The position numbers and the translations under genes were made by a program. 64,000 nt of DNA from Pseudomonas grandcourensis (GTDB lineage Bacteria > Pseudomonadota > Gammaproteobacteria > Pseudomonadales > Pseudomonadaceae): positions 472,501 through 536,500 of the forward strand of contig NZ_CP150919.1 in assembly GCF_039909015.1 (NCBI RefSeq), written 5' to 3'. The notes below the pieces were generated by a model, which saw only the letters and a program-made list of their open reading frames with translations, was not told where the DNA came from and ran no database searches. Position 1 is the stretch's first letter. Every line of letters starts with the position of its first letter. Shown in pieces: positions 37,315 to 47,292 of the stretch.

Positions 37315-38236
37315 CGGTCTTCCAGAAAGGGTAAAAGTTGAACCATTGTTGGGGCGCTTCGAGGCAATAGTGACTCAGGCGCTCGGCGTAGCGGGAAGCC
37401 CACTGATGAATGACCTGCTCGCGGTCGCTGCGCTTCCAGGTGATTGCGTCAGCGAAGGGTTCAATGGTCAGTCGATAGTCGCCGTCGGGCTTTTTCAGAC
37501 ACAGCAGCAGGTTGACCGGGCACTTCAGCAGGCCGGCCAGCAGCCACGGGCCCTGGGGAAACCTGGCCGGATGACCGAGGAAGTCCACGGTCGCGCAGCG
37601 TCCGCCATGCAGCGGCACGCGGTCGCCGGCGATCGCCAGCCACTCGCCACGTTCCAGGCGCTCGCTCAGTTGCAGCATGATCCCGGGGTCCAGTTCGCTG
37701 ACCTGAATCAGGCGCAGATTGGTCGCCCCGGCTTCACCCAGCAAACGGTTGAACTGTTCGGCGTGCTTGGTGTGTACCAGCACATTCATCGTGACCTTCT
37801 CACCGATCTCCGCCAGTGCGCGGCAGACTTCCAGATTGCCCAGGTGGGCGCCCACCAGCATCTGCCCGCGGGCACCGCGCAACTGGTCGCGCAGCAGCGC
37901 CGGGTCGATGATCTCGATTTGTTCGATGCTCAGCTTGCCGTTCCAGACGTCGAGTTTGTCGAGCATGGAATCGGCGAAAGCCATGAACTGGCCGAACACC
38001 CGCCAATGGCTTGGGCGCAACTCGCTGCGACCGCTCCAGTCGGTCAGGCGTTGCTGGTATTGCCAGGCACTGTGTCGGGCGCTGCGGCCGAACAGGAAAA
38101 AGTACAGGACGATGCCGTACAGCACGGGGCTCAGTACTCGACGGCCTAGCACTTTGGCGCCGAACGCGGTGAGCTTCATCAGCCAGAAGCTGCCCCGTTC
38201 TTCGCGGTCGGCCCAGTGTTGCTTGTCTGCGTTCAT
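37295..38236 (-). CDS. LpxL/HtrB-like acyltransferase of the aryl polyene cluster
   Basis: A 313-residue membrane-associated acyltransferase of the lipid A late-acyltransferase type. It has a hydrophobic anchor (VLYGIVLYFFLFG), the HLGNLE motif with a nearby catalytic acid, and a later GDR motif (AIAGDRVPLHGG). It may join the polyene acid to a glycolipid or lipid anchor. ATG 38236 overlaps the glycosyltransferase stop as ATGA. Confidence 0.88.
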   Translation of the reverse strand: MNADKQHWADREERGSFWLMKLTAFGAKVLGRRVLSPVLYGIVLYFFLFGRSARHSAWQYQQRLTDWSGRSELRPSHWRVFGQFMAFADSMLDKLDVWNGKLSIEQIEIIDPALLRDQLRGARGQMLVGAHLGNLEVCRALAEIGEKVTMNVLVHTKHAEQFNRLLGEAGATNLRLIQVSELDPGIMLQLSERLERGEWLAIAGDRVPLHGGRCATVDFLGHPARFPQGPWLLAGLLKCPVNLLLCLKKPDGDYRLTIEPFADAITWKRSDREQVIHQWASRYAERLSHYCLEAPQQWFNFYPFWKTDDDANA

Positions 38237-38967
38237 GCCCGCCACCGTCGCCAGAGGATAACTGGCGCACGCAGCAACATGCCGAAGAACAGCCGCGTGT
38301 GCATGCTGGAAATCAGCACGTTGTCGTGGAACATCCGGAAATGCGAAACGCCGTCCAACGGATAGTGGACCTTGGTTTGCAGCCATTGCATCGGCTGATT
38401 GCGCCAGGCCAGGCGCACCAGAATGTCCGAGTCGAAGTCCATGCGCTTGCCGATTTTCGCTGACTCGATCAGCGCCAGGACCGGCGGCAATGGGTAGACC
38501 CGGAAACCGCACATGGAGTCGCGAATCTGCAACGACAGGGTGTTGATCCAGACCATGACGTGAGTCAGGTAGCGCGCATACAAGCGGCCTTTCGGCACGC
38601 TGGCGTCATATTGCGGATAACCGCAAATCACCGCCTGTGGGTAGCGGCGTGACTGTTCGATGAAGCGTTTGACGTCCTGTAAATCGTGCTGGCCGTCGGC
38701 ATCCACCTGCAAGGCATGGCTGAAACCCAGGCGCGACGCTTCGCGCAAGCCGGTCATGACCGCGCCACCCTTGCCCTGGTTTTCGGCCAGGCGGATCAGG
38801 TAAACCATTTCACGCTGGGCCAGGCGATCCAGCACCCGGGCGCAGCGCGGGCTGCTGGCATCGTCCACCAGAATGCACGGCAGATGGCTGGCGATCAGCG
38901 CATCGACCACTGTGGTGATGGCTGTTTCGTGGTTGTACACCGGGACGATGGCGCAGGGGCTATGCAT
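38233..38967 (-). CDS. Family 2 glycosyltransferase of the aryl polyene cluster
   Basis: A 244-residue GT-A fold glycosyltransferase resembling dolichol-phosphate mannosyltransferases. It begins CAIVPVYNHETAI and has the metal and nucleotide motif VDADGQHDLQD. It may add the sugar in the pigment's lipid anchor. ATG 38967 overlaps the end of the upstream ligase gene by 8 bases; the longer frame start at 39081 has an arginine/cysteine-rich, unlikely N-terminus. In some APE systems this function is fused to the following acyltransferase; here they are separate genes. Confidence 0.88.
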   Translation of the reverse strand: MHSPCAIVPVYNHETAITTVVDALIASHLPCILVDDASSPRCARVLDRLAQREMVYLIRLAENQGKGGAVMTGLREASRLGFSHALQVDADGQHDLQDVKRFIEQSRRYPQAVICGYPQYDASVPKGRLYARYLTHVMVWINTLSLQIRDSMCGFRVYPLPPVLALIESAKIGKRMDFDSDILVRLAWRNQPMQWLQTKVHYPLDGVSHFRMFHDNVLISSMHTRLFFGMLLRAPVILWRRWRA

Positions 38968-40639
38968 GCGCCGCCTCCAGCAAGATCCGCCCGCTGGAGC
39001 AGGTGGCGGTTTCGTTGCGATAGGCGAAATACAACTTGCCACGCGCCGGGTCGAAGCGTAGGTGCAGCTGGATCTCATCACCCGGGCGCACCAGTTGCTG
39101 GAACTTCAAGACTTCCATGCCGGCGAACTTTTTAGGCAGGTTCATCAGGTGCTGGCCCAGGCTCAGCGCCCAGTCCACCTGCACCACGCCAGGCAACACC
39201 GGCGCCTTGGGGAAATGACCGCTGAAATAGGCCAGGTCCGGTGGCACGGCCAGTTGCAGGCTCCACTCGCCATTGCTTTCGACTTGCTCCAGCACCTCGG
39301 GCGCTTTGGGACGCGGCGCCAGCAGCAGGACGTCGACGTCGGCCTGGGGCAGCTTGCCCTGAGCGTTCAGCGGCAGTTGTCGCAGCAGGCGCCAGCGTCT
39401 CGGCAGGGCCAGCACTTCGCAGTGTTGGCTCAGGTGTTGGCGCAATTGCTCGGTGAGGCTGCGTCGGCCGTGATTGCGCAGTACATGCAAGCCAGCCTCG
39501 CTCAGCACCAACAACGCCCCCAGTGAGGCGCGGTTTTCCTGAACGACACCGAGCCGCGCTTCGACGACCCATTCATGGGCTGTCAGCGCCTGTTCCAACA
39601 TCGGCAGCGAGATGCGTTTTTCTTCCAGCTTGACGATCCGGTCCAGTCGCCCAAGCAATTCGAAGCGACCATCGACGGCGATGCGCGCGGCATCGGCAGT
39701 GTGTTCGACATGGCCATTGGGCAAGTACGGCGATGCGATCAGCAGCGCACCCTCGCTGTCCTGGGTCAACGTGACATCGGCAAAGGGCTGCCAGAGCTCC
39801 GCGCCCTGACGCCAGGCGATGCCACCGGTTTCCGAACTGCCGAAGATTTCCGTTGGCCATTGCCCCAGACGCTCATGCAGGCTCTGCGCGGCCTCGACCG
39901 GCAATGCGCCGCCGGAGGAAAACACCCGGCGTACGTTGCTCAAGGCCGGCCAGTCGAGGTTGTCGCCCATGCGCTTGAGCAGCGCCGGGCTGGCGACCCA
40001 GGCGAAGGCGGGGTGCTCGCGGCTGGCGCGTTGAAGGTCTTCTGGAAAGGCCAACTGCCGACGTACGAACGGGCGCCCGGCGCACAGCGGCCACAGCACC
40101 CGAAACAGCAGGCCGTAGATGTGCTGGGTGGCGACGCTGCCAATGATGCACGCCGGGCCCAGGTCGGCGCCCCACAGCTGTTCCAGGGCTTCGACTTCAT
40201 TGGCCAGTTGGCGCAGGTTTTTTTCGATGCGCTTGGGTTCGCCACTGGAGCCGGAGGTGCACAGGCTGAGTCGGCAGTTATCCAGGTCCAGCGCGGCGGC
40301 ACTCAGTGGCGGATGACGAAACTCGCTCAGGTGCGCATCGTCGGGCTGATCGCTCAGCCACAGATCAACTTCACCTGACCAGCGTTGGCGGGTCTGGGGT
40401 TGCAGGTCGGACGGCAGCAGCACGCTGACCCCGGCACGCCAGGCGCCGAACAGGGCAACCGCCAAGTCGGCGGCATCCTCAAGGTGTACGGCCATCTGCC
40501 GGATACCCCGGGCTTGCAGGCCGGCGGCCAGGCGCAGCGCCTGTTCGCACAGTCGGGCGTGATCCAGTGCCGGAGCGGTCGTTACGGCGCGCTCCGGCTG
40601 AGTCTTGAGCAGCAGGTGCTCAAGTTTTATCCAATTCAT
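38960..40639 (-). CDS. Acyl/aryl-adenylating enzyme fused to a hotdog dehydratase domain
   Basis: A 559-residue two-domain protein. The first 445 residues are an AMP-forming ligase (ANL superfamily) with the phosphate loop [25 protein letters not shown] and the hinge [14 protein letters not shown], which should activate the aryl starter acid and load it on an acyl carrier protein. The last 95 residues form a FabA/FabZ-like hotdog domain ([20 protein letters not shown], with the GHFP histidine). In the APE systems I know, these two functions (ApeH and ApeI) are separate proteins. ATG 40639 overlaps the upstream stop as ATGA. Confidence 0.9.
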   Translation of the reverse strand: MNWIKLEHLLLKTQPERAVTTAPALDHARLCEQALRLAAGLQARGIRQMAVHLEDAADLAVALFGAWRAGVSVLLPSDLQPQTRQRWSGEVDLWLSDQPDDAHLSEFRHPPLSAAALDLDNCRLSLCTSGSSGEPKRIEKNLRQLANEVEALEQLWGADLGPACIIGSVATQHIYGLLFRVLWPLCAGRPFVRRQLAFPEDLQRASREHPAFAWVASPALLKRMGDNLDWPALSNVRRVFSSGGALPVEAAQSLHERLGQWPTEIFGSSETGGIAWRQGAELWQPFADVTLTQDSEGALLIASPYLPNGHVEHTADAARIAVDGRFELLGRLDRIVKLEEKRISLPMLEQALTAHEWVVEARLGVVQENRASLGALLVLSEAGLHVLRNHGRRSLTEQLRQHLSQHCEVLALPRRWRLLRQLPLNAQGKLPQADVDVLLLAPRPKAPEVLEQVESNGEWSLQLAVPPDLAYFSGHFPKAPVLPGVVQVDWALSLGQHLMNLPKKFAGMEVLKFQQLVRPGDEIQLHLRFDPARGKLYFAYRNETATCSSGRILLEAAHA

Positions 40640-41181
40640 GGGCGGCCTCGTACCCTTTGTCGTATGAGCCATTCAATGGCAAACATCAGGCCTATCAATC
40701 CGTAGGAAATCAGGCCGGTGTACAGCGTCCACCAGCTCAGCGGCGCCCAGAGGGTCAGGGCGGCGGCACACAAACCGTTGCATAGAAAAAAAACGCTCCA
40801 GGCGATGGTTACCTGACGGGTATAGCGAATGCCCTCGGCCGGCAACTGCGGCTCGCGTACCCGGGCCAGGCGTTCGACGATTGGTGGGCCGAACGTCAGG
40901 CTCGATCCGAACAGCACCAACATGTAGCTGCTGATCAACACCGGATACCAGCGCAACAGCGCCGGGCTGTCGAACAGTGCCAGCAACAGACAGAACACAA
41001 TGGCTACCGTGGCCATCCACAGGCTGCCAGGCCGTCGTTTGCCGGTCAGCGCCCGGGCCAGCCACAGTCCGCCCAGCAGCAGGCCGAACTGCCACGGGGC
41101 GAAATGCTCCATGCCGAAATACACCGCAAAGGGATACAAAAGGCCCGCCAGCAGCAGGCCGAGGCCAATCAGTCGATTCAT
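40636..41181 (-). CDS. COG4648-type membrane protein of the aryl polyene cluster
   Basis: A 181-residue protein with about five or six hydrophobic segments, of the COG4648 type found in APE clusters between the carrier proteins and the ligase (ApeG position). Function is unknown. It overlaps both neighbours by ATGA. Confidence 0.8.
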   Translation of the reverse strand: MNRLIGLGLLLAGLLYPFAVYFGMEHFAPWQFGLLLGGLWLARALTGKRRPGSLWMATVAIVFCLLLALFDSPALLRWYPVLISSYMLVLFGSSLTFGPPIVERLARVREPQLPAEGIRYTRQVTIAWSVFFLCNGLCAAALTLWAPLSWWTLYTGLISYGLIGLMFAIEWLIRQRVRGRP

Positions 41182-41432
41182 GCGGCCGGTTGAACCAGAC
41201 GGTAGACCGCCTCGACTACGTCACTGACGGTACGCACCGATTTGAATTCCTCGGCGGCGATTTTCTTGCCGGTCTGACGTTTGATGTGATCAATCAGGTC
41301 GACCGCGTCGATGCTGTCGATTTCCAGGTCCTGATACAGGTTGGAATCCAGGCTCACACGCTCAGGGTCCAGTTCGAAAAGCTCGACCAAGGCATCGCGC
41401 AGGGTGTTGAAAATGTCGTCACGAGTTTGCAT
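41178..41432 (-). CDS. Second acyl carrier protein of the aryl polyene cluster
   Basis: An 84-residue carrier protein with the phosphopantetheine serine at Ser40 in LEIDSIDAVDLID. It stands in tandem with another carrier protein, 9 bases apart. In the characterised APE system the two carriers have different roles, one for the growing chain. Which is which cannot be told here. Confidence 0.93.
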   Translation of the reverse strand: MQTRDDIFNTLRDALVELFELDPERVSLDSNLYQDLEIDSIDAVDLIDHIKRQTGKKIAAEEFKSVRTVSDVVEAVYRLVQPAA

Positions 41433-41441
41433 GGTCCGGTC

Positions 41442-41702
41442 TCAAGCTGCCTGTTTTGCGGTGACGAACGCCGCAAGGCTCGCCACGTTACTGAAGTGAT
41501 TACGTGTGTCCTTGGCATCGGCGTCAATTTTGATGCCGTACTTTTTCTGGATGGCCAGGCCCAGTTCCAGGGCGTCAACCGAGTCCAGACCCAGGCCTTC
41601 GCCGAACAGGGTCTGGTCGTTGCCGATGTCGTCGGCACTGATGTCTTCCAGGCCAAGGGCGTCGATGATAAGCATTTTGATATCACGGTGCAGATCGCTC
41701 AT
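41442..41702 (-). CDS. First acyl carrier protein of the aryl polyene cluster
   Basis: An 86-residue carrier protein with Ser41 in the motif LGLDSVDALELG as the phosphopantetheine site. AGGAG precedes the ATG at 41702. It overlaps the acyltransferase gene by 20 bases. Confidence 0.94.
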   Translation of the reverse strand: MSDLHRDIKMLIIDALGLEDISADDIGNDQTLFGEGLGLDSVDALELGLAIQKKYGIKIDADAKDTRNHFSNVASLAAFVTAKQAA

Positions 41703-42492
41703 CTTCGGCGAGCTCCTTAATAAAGTAAGAATGTAGATAATCGTTGAGCTTGCGCGAGGCCTGCGGAGCCGGCCCCTGCGTGGCGAAGGTCTGTGGGTCT
41801 ATATCGGCTCCGACCCGAAAGCTGAAGTGCACGCGCCGCTTGGGGATGCGATACCAGGGTTCGGCCTTGGTCAATGTGGTCGGGCTGACCTTGATAATGA
41901 CCGGGGTGAGGATTTTCGCACCACGCAGGGCGATTGCCGCGCCGCCCCGATGAAAGGCCGGCGGCTGACCGGGTTGGGTGCGCGTACCTTCCGGGAAAAT
42001 GATCAGGGTCTGGCCGTCTTTCAGCGCGTCGGCAGCGGCGTCGAGCATGTCCATGCTGCCGTCGTTGCTGATGTATTCGGTGCAACCCAGCGGCCCACGG
42101 GTGAAAGGGTTTTCCCAGAGGCTTTGCTTGACCACGCAGTTGGCGTGACGCACCAGGCCGATCAGAAAGACCACGTCGATCAGCGAAGGGTGATTGGCAA
42201 TGATCATTTGCCCGGGACGACCGAGCTTTTCCGCGCCTTCAATGCTGTAGGTCAGCACCCCGGTACGGGCCATGAAGCGCACAAAAATCCAGAAACAGCG
42301 GCTGACCGTTTGCCGGGCCCGCAGCCGACGGGTCCGGGCGTCGCCCGGCAGGCAGTTCAGCAAAGGGAAAATCACCAGGCGCAGGCACAGCCCGCCCAGC
42401 CCGAACAGGGCAAAGCTCGCGGCGGTGGCCAGCAAGCGCCAGTAGTAGGCGTCGCGGTTTTTCTCGGTCACGGGTTGCGTTGCCAGGTCCAT
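41683..42492 (-). CDS. Lysophospholipid acyltransferase-like protein of the aryl polyene cluster
   Basis: A 269-residue PlsC-type acyltransferase with the HX4D motif in IIANHPSLIDVV, followed by FPEGTRTQPG. An N-terminal hydrophobic segment should anchor it to the inner membrane. It may esterify the lipid anchor of the polyene. ATG 42492 is the natural start (MDLATQPV); the longer frame start at 42546 runs deep into the preceding gene. Confidence 0.88.
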   Translation of the reverse strand: MDLATQPVTEKNRDAYYWRLLATAASFALFGLGGLCLRLVIFPLLNCLPGDARTRRLRARQTVSRCFWIFVRFMARTGVLTYSIEGAEKLGRPGQMIIANHPSLIDVVFLIGLVRHANCVVKQSLWENPFTRGPLGCTEYISNDGSMDMLDAAADALKDGQTLIIFPEGTRTQPGQPPAFHRGGAAIALRGAKILTPVIIKVSPTTLTKAEPWYRIPKRRVHFSFRVGADIDPQTFATQGPAPQASRKLNDYLHSYFIKELAEDERSAP

Positions 42493-43193
42493 ACACGATT
42501 TTTCCAGGCATGTTGGCAGGTGGTTTGCTGGCCGAGCAGCGCGCACAACAGATTCAGCGCGTGGGGCCAGCGGGATTTGGACAACGCATCCGAGGAGCTG
42601 TTCAGGGACAACTGCCAGTCGGTGCCGGGTGTGATCAGCAGGCCGACGGCATAAGGGAACGGCACGTCGTCGATCCAGGTCGAGTAAGCCTCGGGCGGCC
42701 GTTCTTCGGTGACGACCAGCAGTACCGCGCCAGCGCCTTCGGCCAGCAACGCGGCAGCTTCGAGCATGCCGTGTTCCAGGCCATCGCCTGCGGCGGCCAG
42801 GGCGGTCATTTCGCTGGTTTCACCACGCATGATCGACCACAGGCCAATGATCGCGTTATGCACAGACAAGCTGAACCGGGTTGGCGACAGCGGCTGATCG
42901 GTGGCCAGATCGCTAAGGATCTCGACCGTGCGGGGCGTTTCGCCGTGACGGGAAACAAAGACCAATGGCAGATCCTGTCGACCTTCGGCCAAGGGCCAGC
43001 CGACACTGAAGGCCATCCGCGCCAGGCGGCTGAGTCGCCGACGCTGCATGGCCGGCAGAAAGGAAACGTCGGGAGCGGCATCGCTGTCCGGCAGCACGAC
43101 CGGTTGTCGGCACCAGGCCTGCCAATCGGACACGCTTTCAAGCCCCGGGGCCCAAGCGCGCCATTGGGCGATGTTGAAGTTGATCACAGACAT
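42468..43193 (-). CDS. Beta-ketoacyl synthase chain-length-factor-like protein, first gene of the aryl polyene operon
   Basis: A 241-residue protein resembling only the N-terminal half of ketosynthases (Ketoacyl-synt_2 type; FLPAMQRRRLSRLARMA, PTRFSLSVHNAIIGLW). The position of the active-site Cys has no cysteine (SVHNAI), so it should be non-catalytic. It may assist a full ketosynthase or set chain length. GAGGGTGGG stands upstream of ATG 43193, and no further operon gene lies upstream, so the operon starts here. Confidence 0.82.
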   Translation of the reverse strand: MSVINFNIAQWRAWAPGLESVSDWQAWCRQPVVLPDSDAAPDVSFLPAMQRRRLSRLARMAFSVGWPLAEGRQDLPLVFVSRHGETPRTVEILSDLATDQPLSPTRFSLSVHNAIIGLWSIMRGETSEMTALAAAGDGLEHGMLEAAALLAEGAGAVLLVVTEERPPEAYSTWIDDVPFPYAVGLLITPGTDWQLSLNSSSDALSKSRWPHALNLLCALLGQQTTCQHAWKNRVWTWQRNP

Positions 43194-43549
43194 TCATCCC
43201 ACCCTCACGGGCTTACTTGACGCGGGGGAGTGGCCGAGAGCCAGGACTTACCCTGCGTGGCGTTTGGCGCCGAGTGGCGCGCATTATCCCGGTGCCGGGA
43301 ACGTGTAGCAAATGCTGGTTACATTTTGCTCAGCAAGATGAAGCGGCAGGTTCGCAAAAATTGAACGATTGGTAATTATTCACAGAATTATGACTCCGTC
43401 TGTCGGTTCTGGCGTTGAATCACCGGGGTGTTCAGGGCTTTTCAAGCAGGAGAAGGCAACTGACTGTGTAGTCCTTGCACTGGTGAGGTAGCGTAGCCCT
43501 ACCGTGGGCCACTACACTCGGTCATTCTTTGATACACGGAGGTTTTGAC
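43194..43549. promoter_or_regulatory. Divergent region between the aryl polyene operon and parA
   Basis: These 356 bases should contain the promoter of the 18-kb pigment operon and that of parA. The middle (about 43320-43410) is AT-richer. A GGTAG/CTACC repeat lies at about 43486-43502, before parA. No convincing coding sequence or unambiguous -10/-35 elements were seen. Confidence 0.55.
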
Positions 43550-44320
43550 ATGCGGCGCGTGGTGTTCAATCAGAAAGGTGGCGTTGGCAAATCCAGCATT
43601 GCCTGCAATCTGGCGGCAGTCAGCGCCAGCGAGGGTTTTCGCACCTTGTTGGTGGATCTCGATGCCCAGGCCAACTCCACTCAGTACCTGACGGGGCTCA
43701 CCGGTAGCGATATCCCGATGGGCATCGCCGATTTCTTCAAGCAGACGCTGTCTTCCGGGCCGTTCTCCAAAAAGAATCAGGTCGACATCTACGAAACCCC
43801 GTTCGATAACCTCCATGTCATTACCGCCACCGCCGAGTTGGCGGACTTGCAGCCAAAGCTTGAAGCCAAGCACAAGATCAACAAACTGCGTAAGTTGCTG
43901 GAAGAACTGAGCGAAGACTACGACCGGATTTACCTCGATACCCCGCCAGCGCTGAATTTCTATGCGGTTTCAGCGTTGATTGCCGCCGATCGTGTGTTGA
44001 TCCCCTTCGATTGCGACAGTTTTTCACGCCAGGCACTGTACGGCCTGATGGCGGAAATCGAAGAGTTGAAGGACGACCATAACGAAGGCCTGGAAGTCGA
44101 AGGCATCGTCGTCAACCAGTTCCAGGCCCGCGCCAGCCTGCCCCAGCAAATTCTCGATGAGCTTATCGCTGAAGGCCTGCCTGTGCTGCCGGTGTACCTG
44201 GCCAGCTCGGTACGCATGCGCGAATCCCACCAGGCCAATACGCCGCTGATCCATCTCGACCCGCGGCACAAGCTGACTCAGCAGTTTGTTGAGCTGCACA
44301 ACCTGCTGGAAAACGCCTGA
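43550..44320 (+). CDS. Orphan ParA-family ATPase
   Basis: A 256-residue ParA/Soj-type ATPase with the deviant Walker A motif KGGVGKSS at residues 9-16, [10 protein letters not shown] and [10 protein letters not shown]. The ATG at 43550 is preceded by CGGAGG; an in-frame start at 43529 would add seven residues and is less likely. No parB or parS was seen nearby, so it is unlikely to be the chromosome partition gene. It may position some other cell structure or complex. Confidence 0.9.
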   Translation: MRRVVFNQKGGVGKSSIACNLAAVSASEGFRTLLVDLDAQANSTQYLTGLTGSDIPMGIADFFKQTLSSGPFSKKNQVDIYETPFDNLHVITATAELADLQPKLEAKHKINKLRKLLEELSEDYDRIYLDTPPALNFYAVSALIAADRVLIPFDCDSFSRQALYGLMAEIEELKDDHNEGLEVEGIVVNQFQARASLPQQILDELIAEGLPVLPVYLASSVRMRESHQANTPLIHLDPRHKLTQQFVELHNLLENA

Positions 44321-44340
44321 CCTTCCAGGCGATGCAAAAC

Positions 44341-44435
44341 CCTGTGGGAGCGAGCTTGCTCGCGATAGCGGACTGACAGTCACCATCATCTTCGACTGAC
44401 ACACCGTCATCGCGAGCAAGCTCGCTCCCACAGGG
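44341..44435. repeat. REPIN (paired inverted REP elements)
   Basis: CCTGTGGGAGCGAGCTTGCT and its inverted copy bracket a short spacer between the convergent parA and trxC genes. It may also act as a transcription stop. Confidence 0.9.
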
Positions 44436-44446
44436 GCTGTGGTGCT

Positions 44447-44881
44447 TCAGATGCCCTGGCTACGCAACCAGCTCATCAGTTGCGGTAACGGGAACGCCCC
44501 GCTCTGCCGGGCGACTTCCCGGCCGTTCTTGAACAGGATCAGGCTCGGAATCGAGCGAATCCCCAACTGCGCGGACAACTGCTGGTTCGCCTCGCTGTCC
44601 AGCTTGGCCAGGCGACACTTGCCCGCCAGTTGCCCGGCCGCCTGCTCGAACACCGGTGCAAACGACTTGCACGGCCCGCACCAGTCCGCCCACACATCCA
44701 CCAGCAGCGGCAGATCACCCTTGATCTGGCTGGCGTAGTCGCCTTGCTTCAATTCAAACGGCTTGTTCAGCAGGACTTCGGCCTTGCAGCGCCCGCATTT
44801 CGGGTGGTCGTTGAGGCGCTCGGCGGGAATGCGGTTGAGGCCGTTGCAGTGGGGGCAGGGGATGAGGAGTGGGTCGGTCAT
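44447..44881 (-). CDS. trxC: Thioredoxin 2 (TrxC)
   Basis: A 144-residue zinc-binding thioredoxin that reduces protein disulfides in the cytoplasm, often under oxidative stress. The N-terminal zinc module has CPHC and CGRC pairs, and the thioredoxin active site is WADWCGPCKSFAP. The cis-proline region SIPSLILF is intact. It is transcribed away from the HigBA pair on its right. Confidence 0.96.
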   Translation of the reverse strand: MTDPLLIPCPHCNGLNRIPAERLNDHPKCGRCKAEVLLNKPFELKQGDYASQIKGDLPLLVDVWADWCGPCKSFAPVFEQAAGQLAGKCRLAKLDSEANQQLSAQLGIRSIPSLILFKNGREVARQSGAFPLPQLMSWLRSQGI

Positions 44882-45075
44882 GGGCGATATCCAATTGGAA
44901 GCTGATAGTACCTAGTTGGAGACGTTTGCTTATATTTTCAATCGTTCGGCAGACCGCATCGTATCTAGGCTAGGAAAGCATCGAACCACCATTGGTCGCC
45001 CTAAGGTTATCGCAACTTGCGATATATACCTTTTGTGGTTAACTCGTTCATAGCAGAATGCGATAAGGAAATTGC

Positions 45076-45372
45076 ATGCGTGTGTTCTCGGAAAAACGAA
45101 TTTGGGACTCAAAGGAAAAATGGCCAAATGCGGCGACTGCGCTTGATCATTGGTATCGACTGGTCAAGCGAAATAGTCCTTGTGATTTTGCAGCGATGAA
45201 ATCGCTGTTTTCTGCCACCGACAAGGTCGGGGAATTTCATGTATTCGATATCGGGGGAAACAAACTGCGCTTGATTGCATATGTCAGGTATCGCAGTCAG
45301 AAGCTGTACATCAAGTACGTGCTGGATCATCGCGAATATGACCGAGGAAAGTGGAAGGAGGGAAGAGAATGA
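45076..45372 (+). CDS. higB: HigB-type mRNA interferase toxin
   Basis: A 98-residue toxin of the HigB family (PF09907 type), which cuts mRNA on the ribosome. Typical features are MRVFSEKRIWD at the start, FDIGGNKLRLIAYV in the middle and YIKYVLDHREYDRGKW at the end. ATG 45076 is the family start. The region before it contains GGTTAACTC, a possible operator half for HigA. The stop overlaps the antitoxin start as ATGA. Confidence 0.93.
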   Translation: MRVFSEKRIWDSKEKWPNAATALDHWYRLVKRNSPCDFAAMKSLFSATDKVGEFHVFDIGGNKLRLIAYVRYRSQKLYIKYVLDHREYDRGKWKEGRE

Positions 45373-45770
45373 GCGTATTGATCAAACAGGTTGCTGAGCA
45401 CTGGGAGTTTGTCTCGCCATTGCTACGCAAACCAAAAAACGAAGACGACTACGATAGTTTGGCTATTGCCCTCGATGAATTGCTCGAGATAACGGGTGAT
45501 GACGAGTCGCATCCGCTGATGAGCCTCGTGGACATCATCGGAGACTGGATCGAGGAATGGGATCACAAGCATCGCCCTATGCCCGTAGCCAGTGGTGCCG
45601 ACGTTCTCGGCTACATGATGCGCGAGCATGGACTGACGCAGAGTGACCTGCCCGGTGTCGGTACCCAATCGGTTGTTTCGGAAATCCTGAGCGGCAAGCG
45701 CAAGCTCAATCTGCGGCAGATCCGCTGGTTGGCCGAGCGCTTTAGAGTGTCGGTGGAAACCTTTATCTGA
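45369..45770 (+). CDS. higA: HigA-type antitoxin with helix-turn-helix
   Basis: A 133-residue antitoxin. The C-terminal helix-turn-helix (LGYMMREHGLTQSDLP, then VVSEILSGKRKLNLRQIRWL) should bind the promoter, and the N-terminal half should bind the toxin. ATG 45369 is preceded by GGAGGGAAGAG and overlaps the toxin stop; the frame start at 45351 would run further into higB. Confidence 0.92.
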   Translation: MSVLIKQVAEHWEFVSPLLRKPKNEDDYDSLAIALDELLEITGDDESHPLMSLVDIIGDWIEEWDHKHRPMPVASGADVLGYMMREHGLTQSDLPGVGTQSVVSEILSGKRKLNLRQIRWLAERFRVSVETFI

Positions 45771-45780
45771 CCGTGTGTGT

Positions 45781-47292
<1,512 letters not shown>

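Noticed and set aside
43550..44320. A plasmid or phage partition locus
   Set aside because: There is no parB, replication gene, integrase or attachment repeat near the ParA gene.
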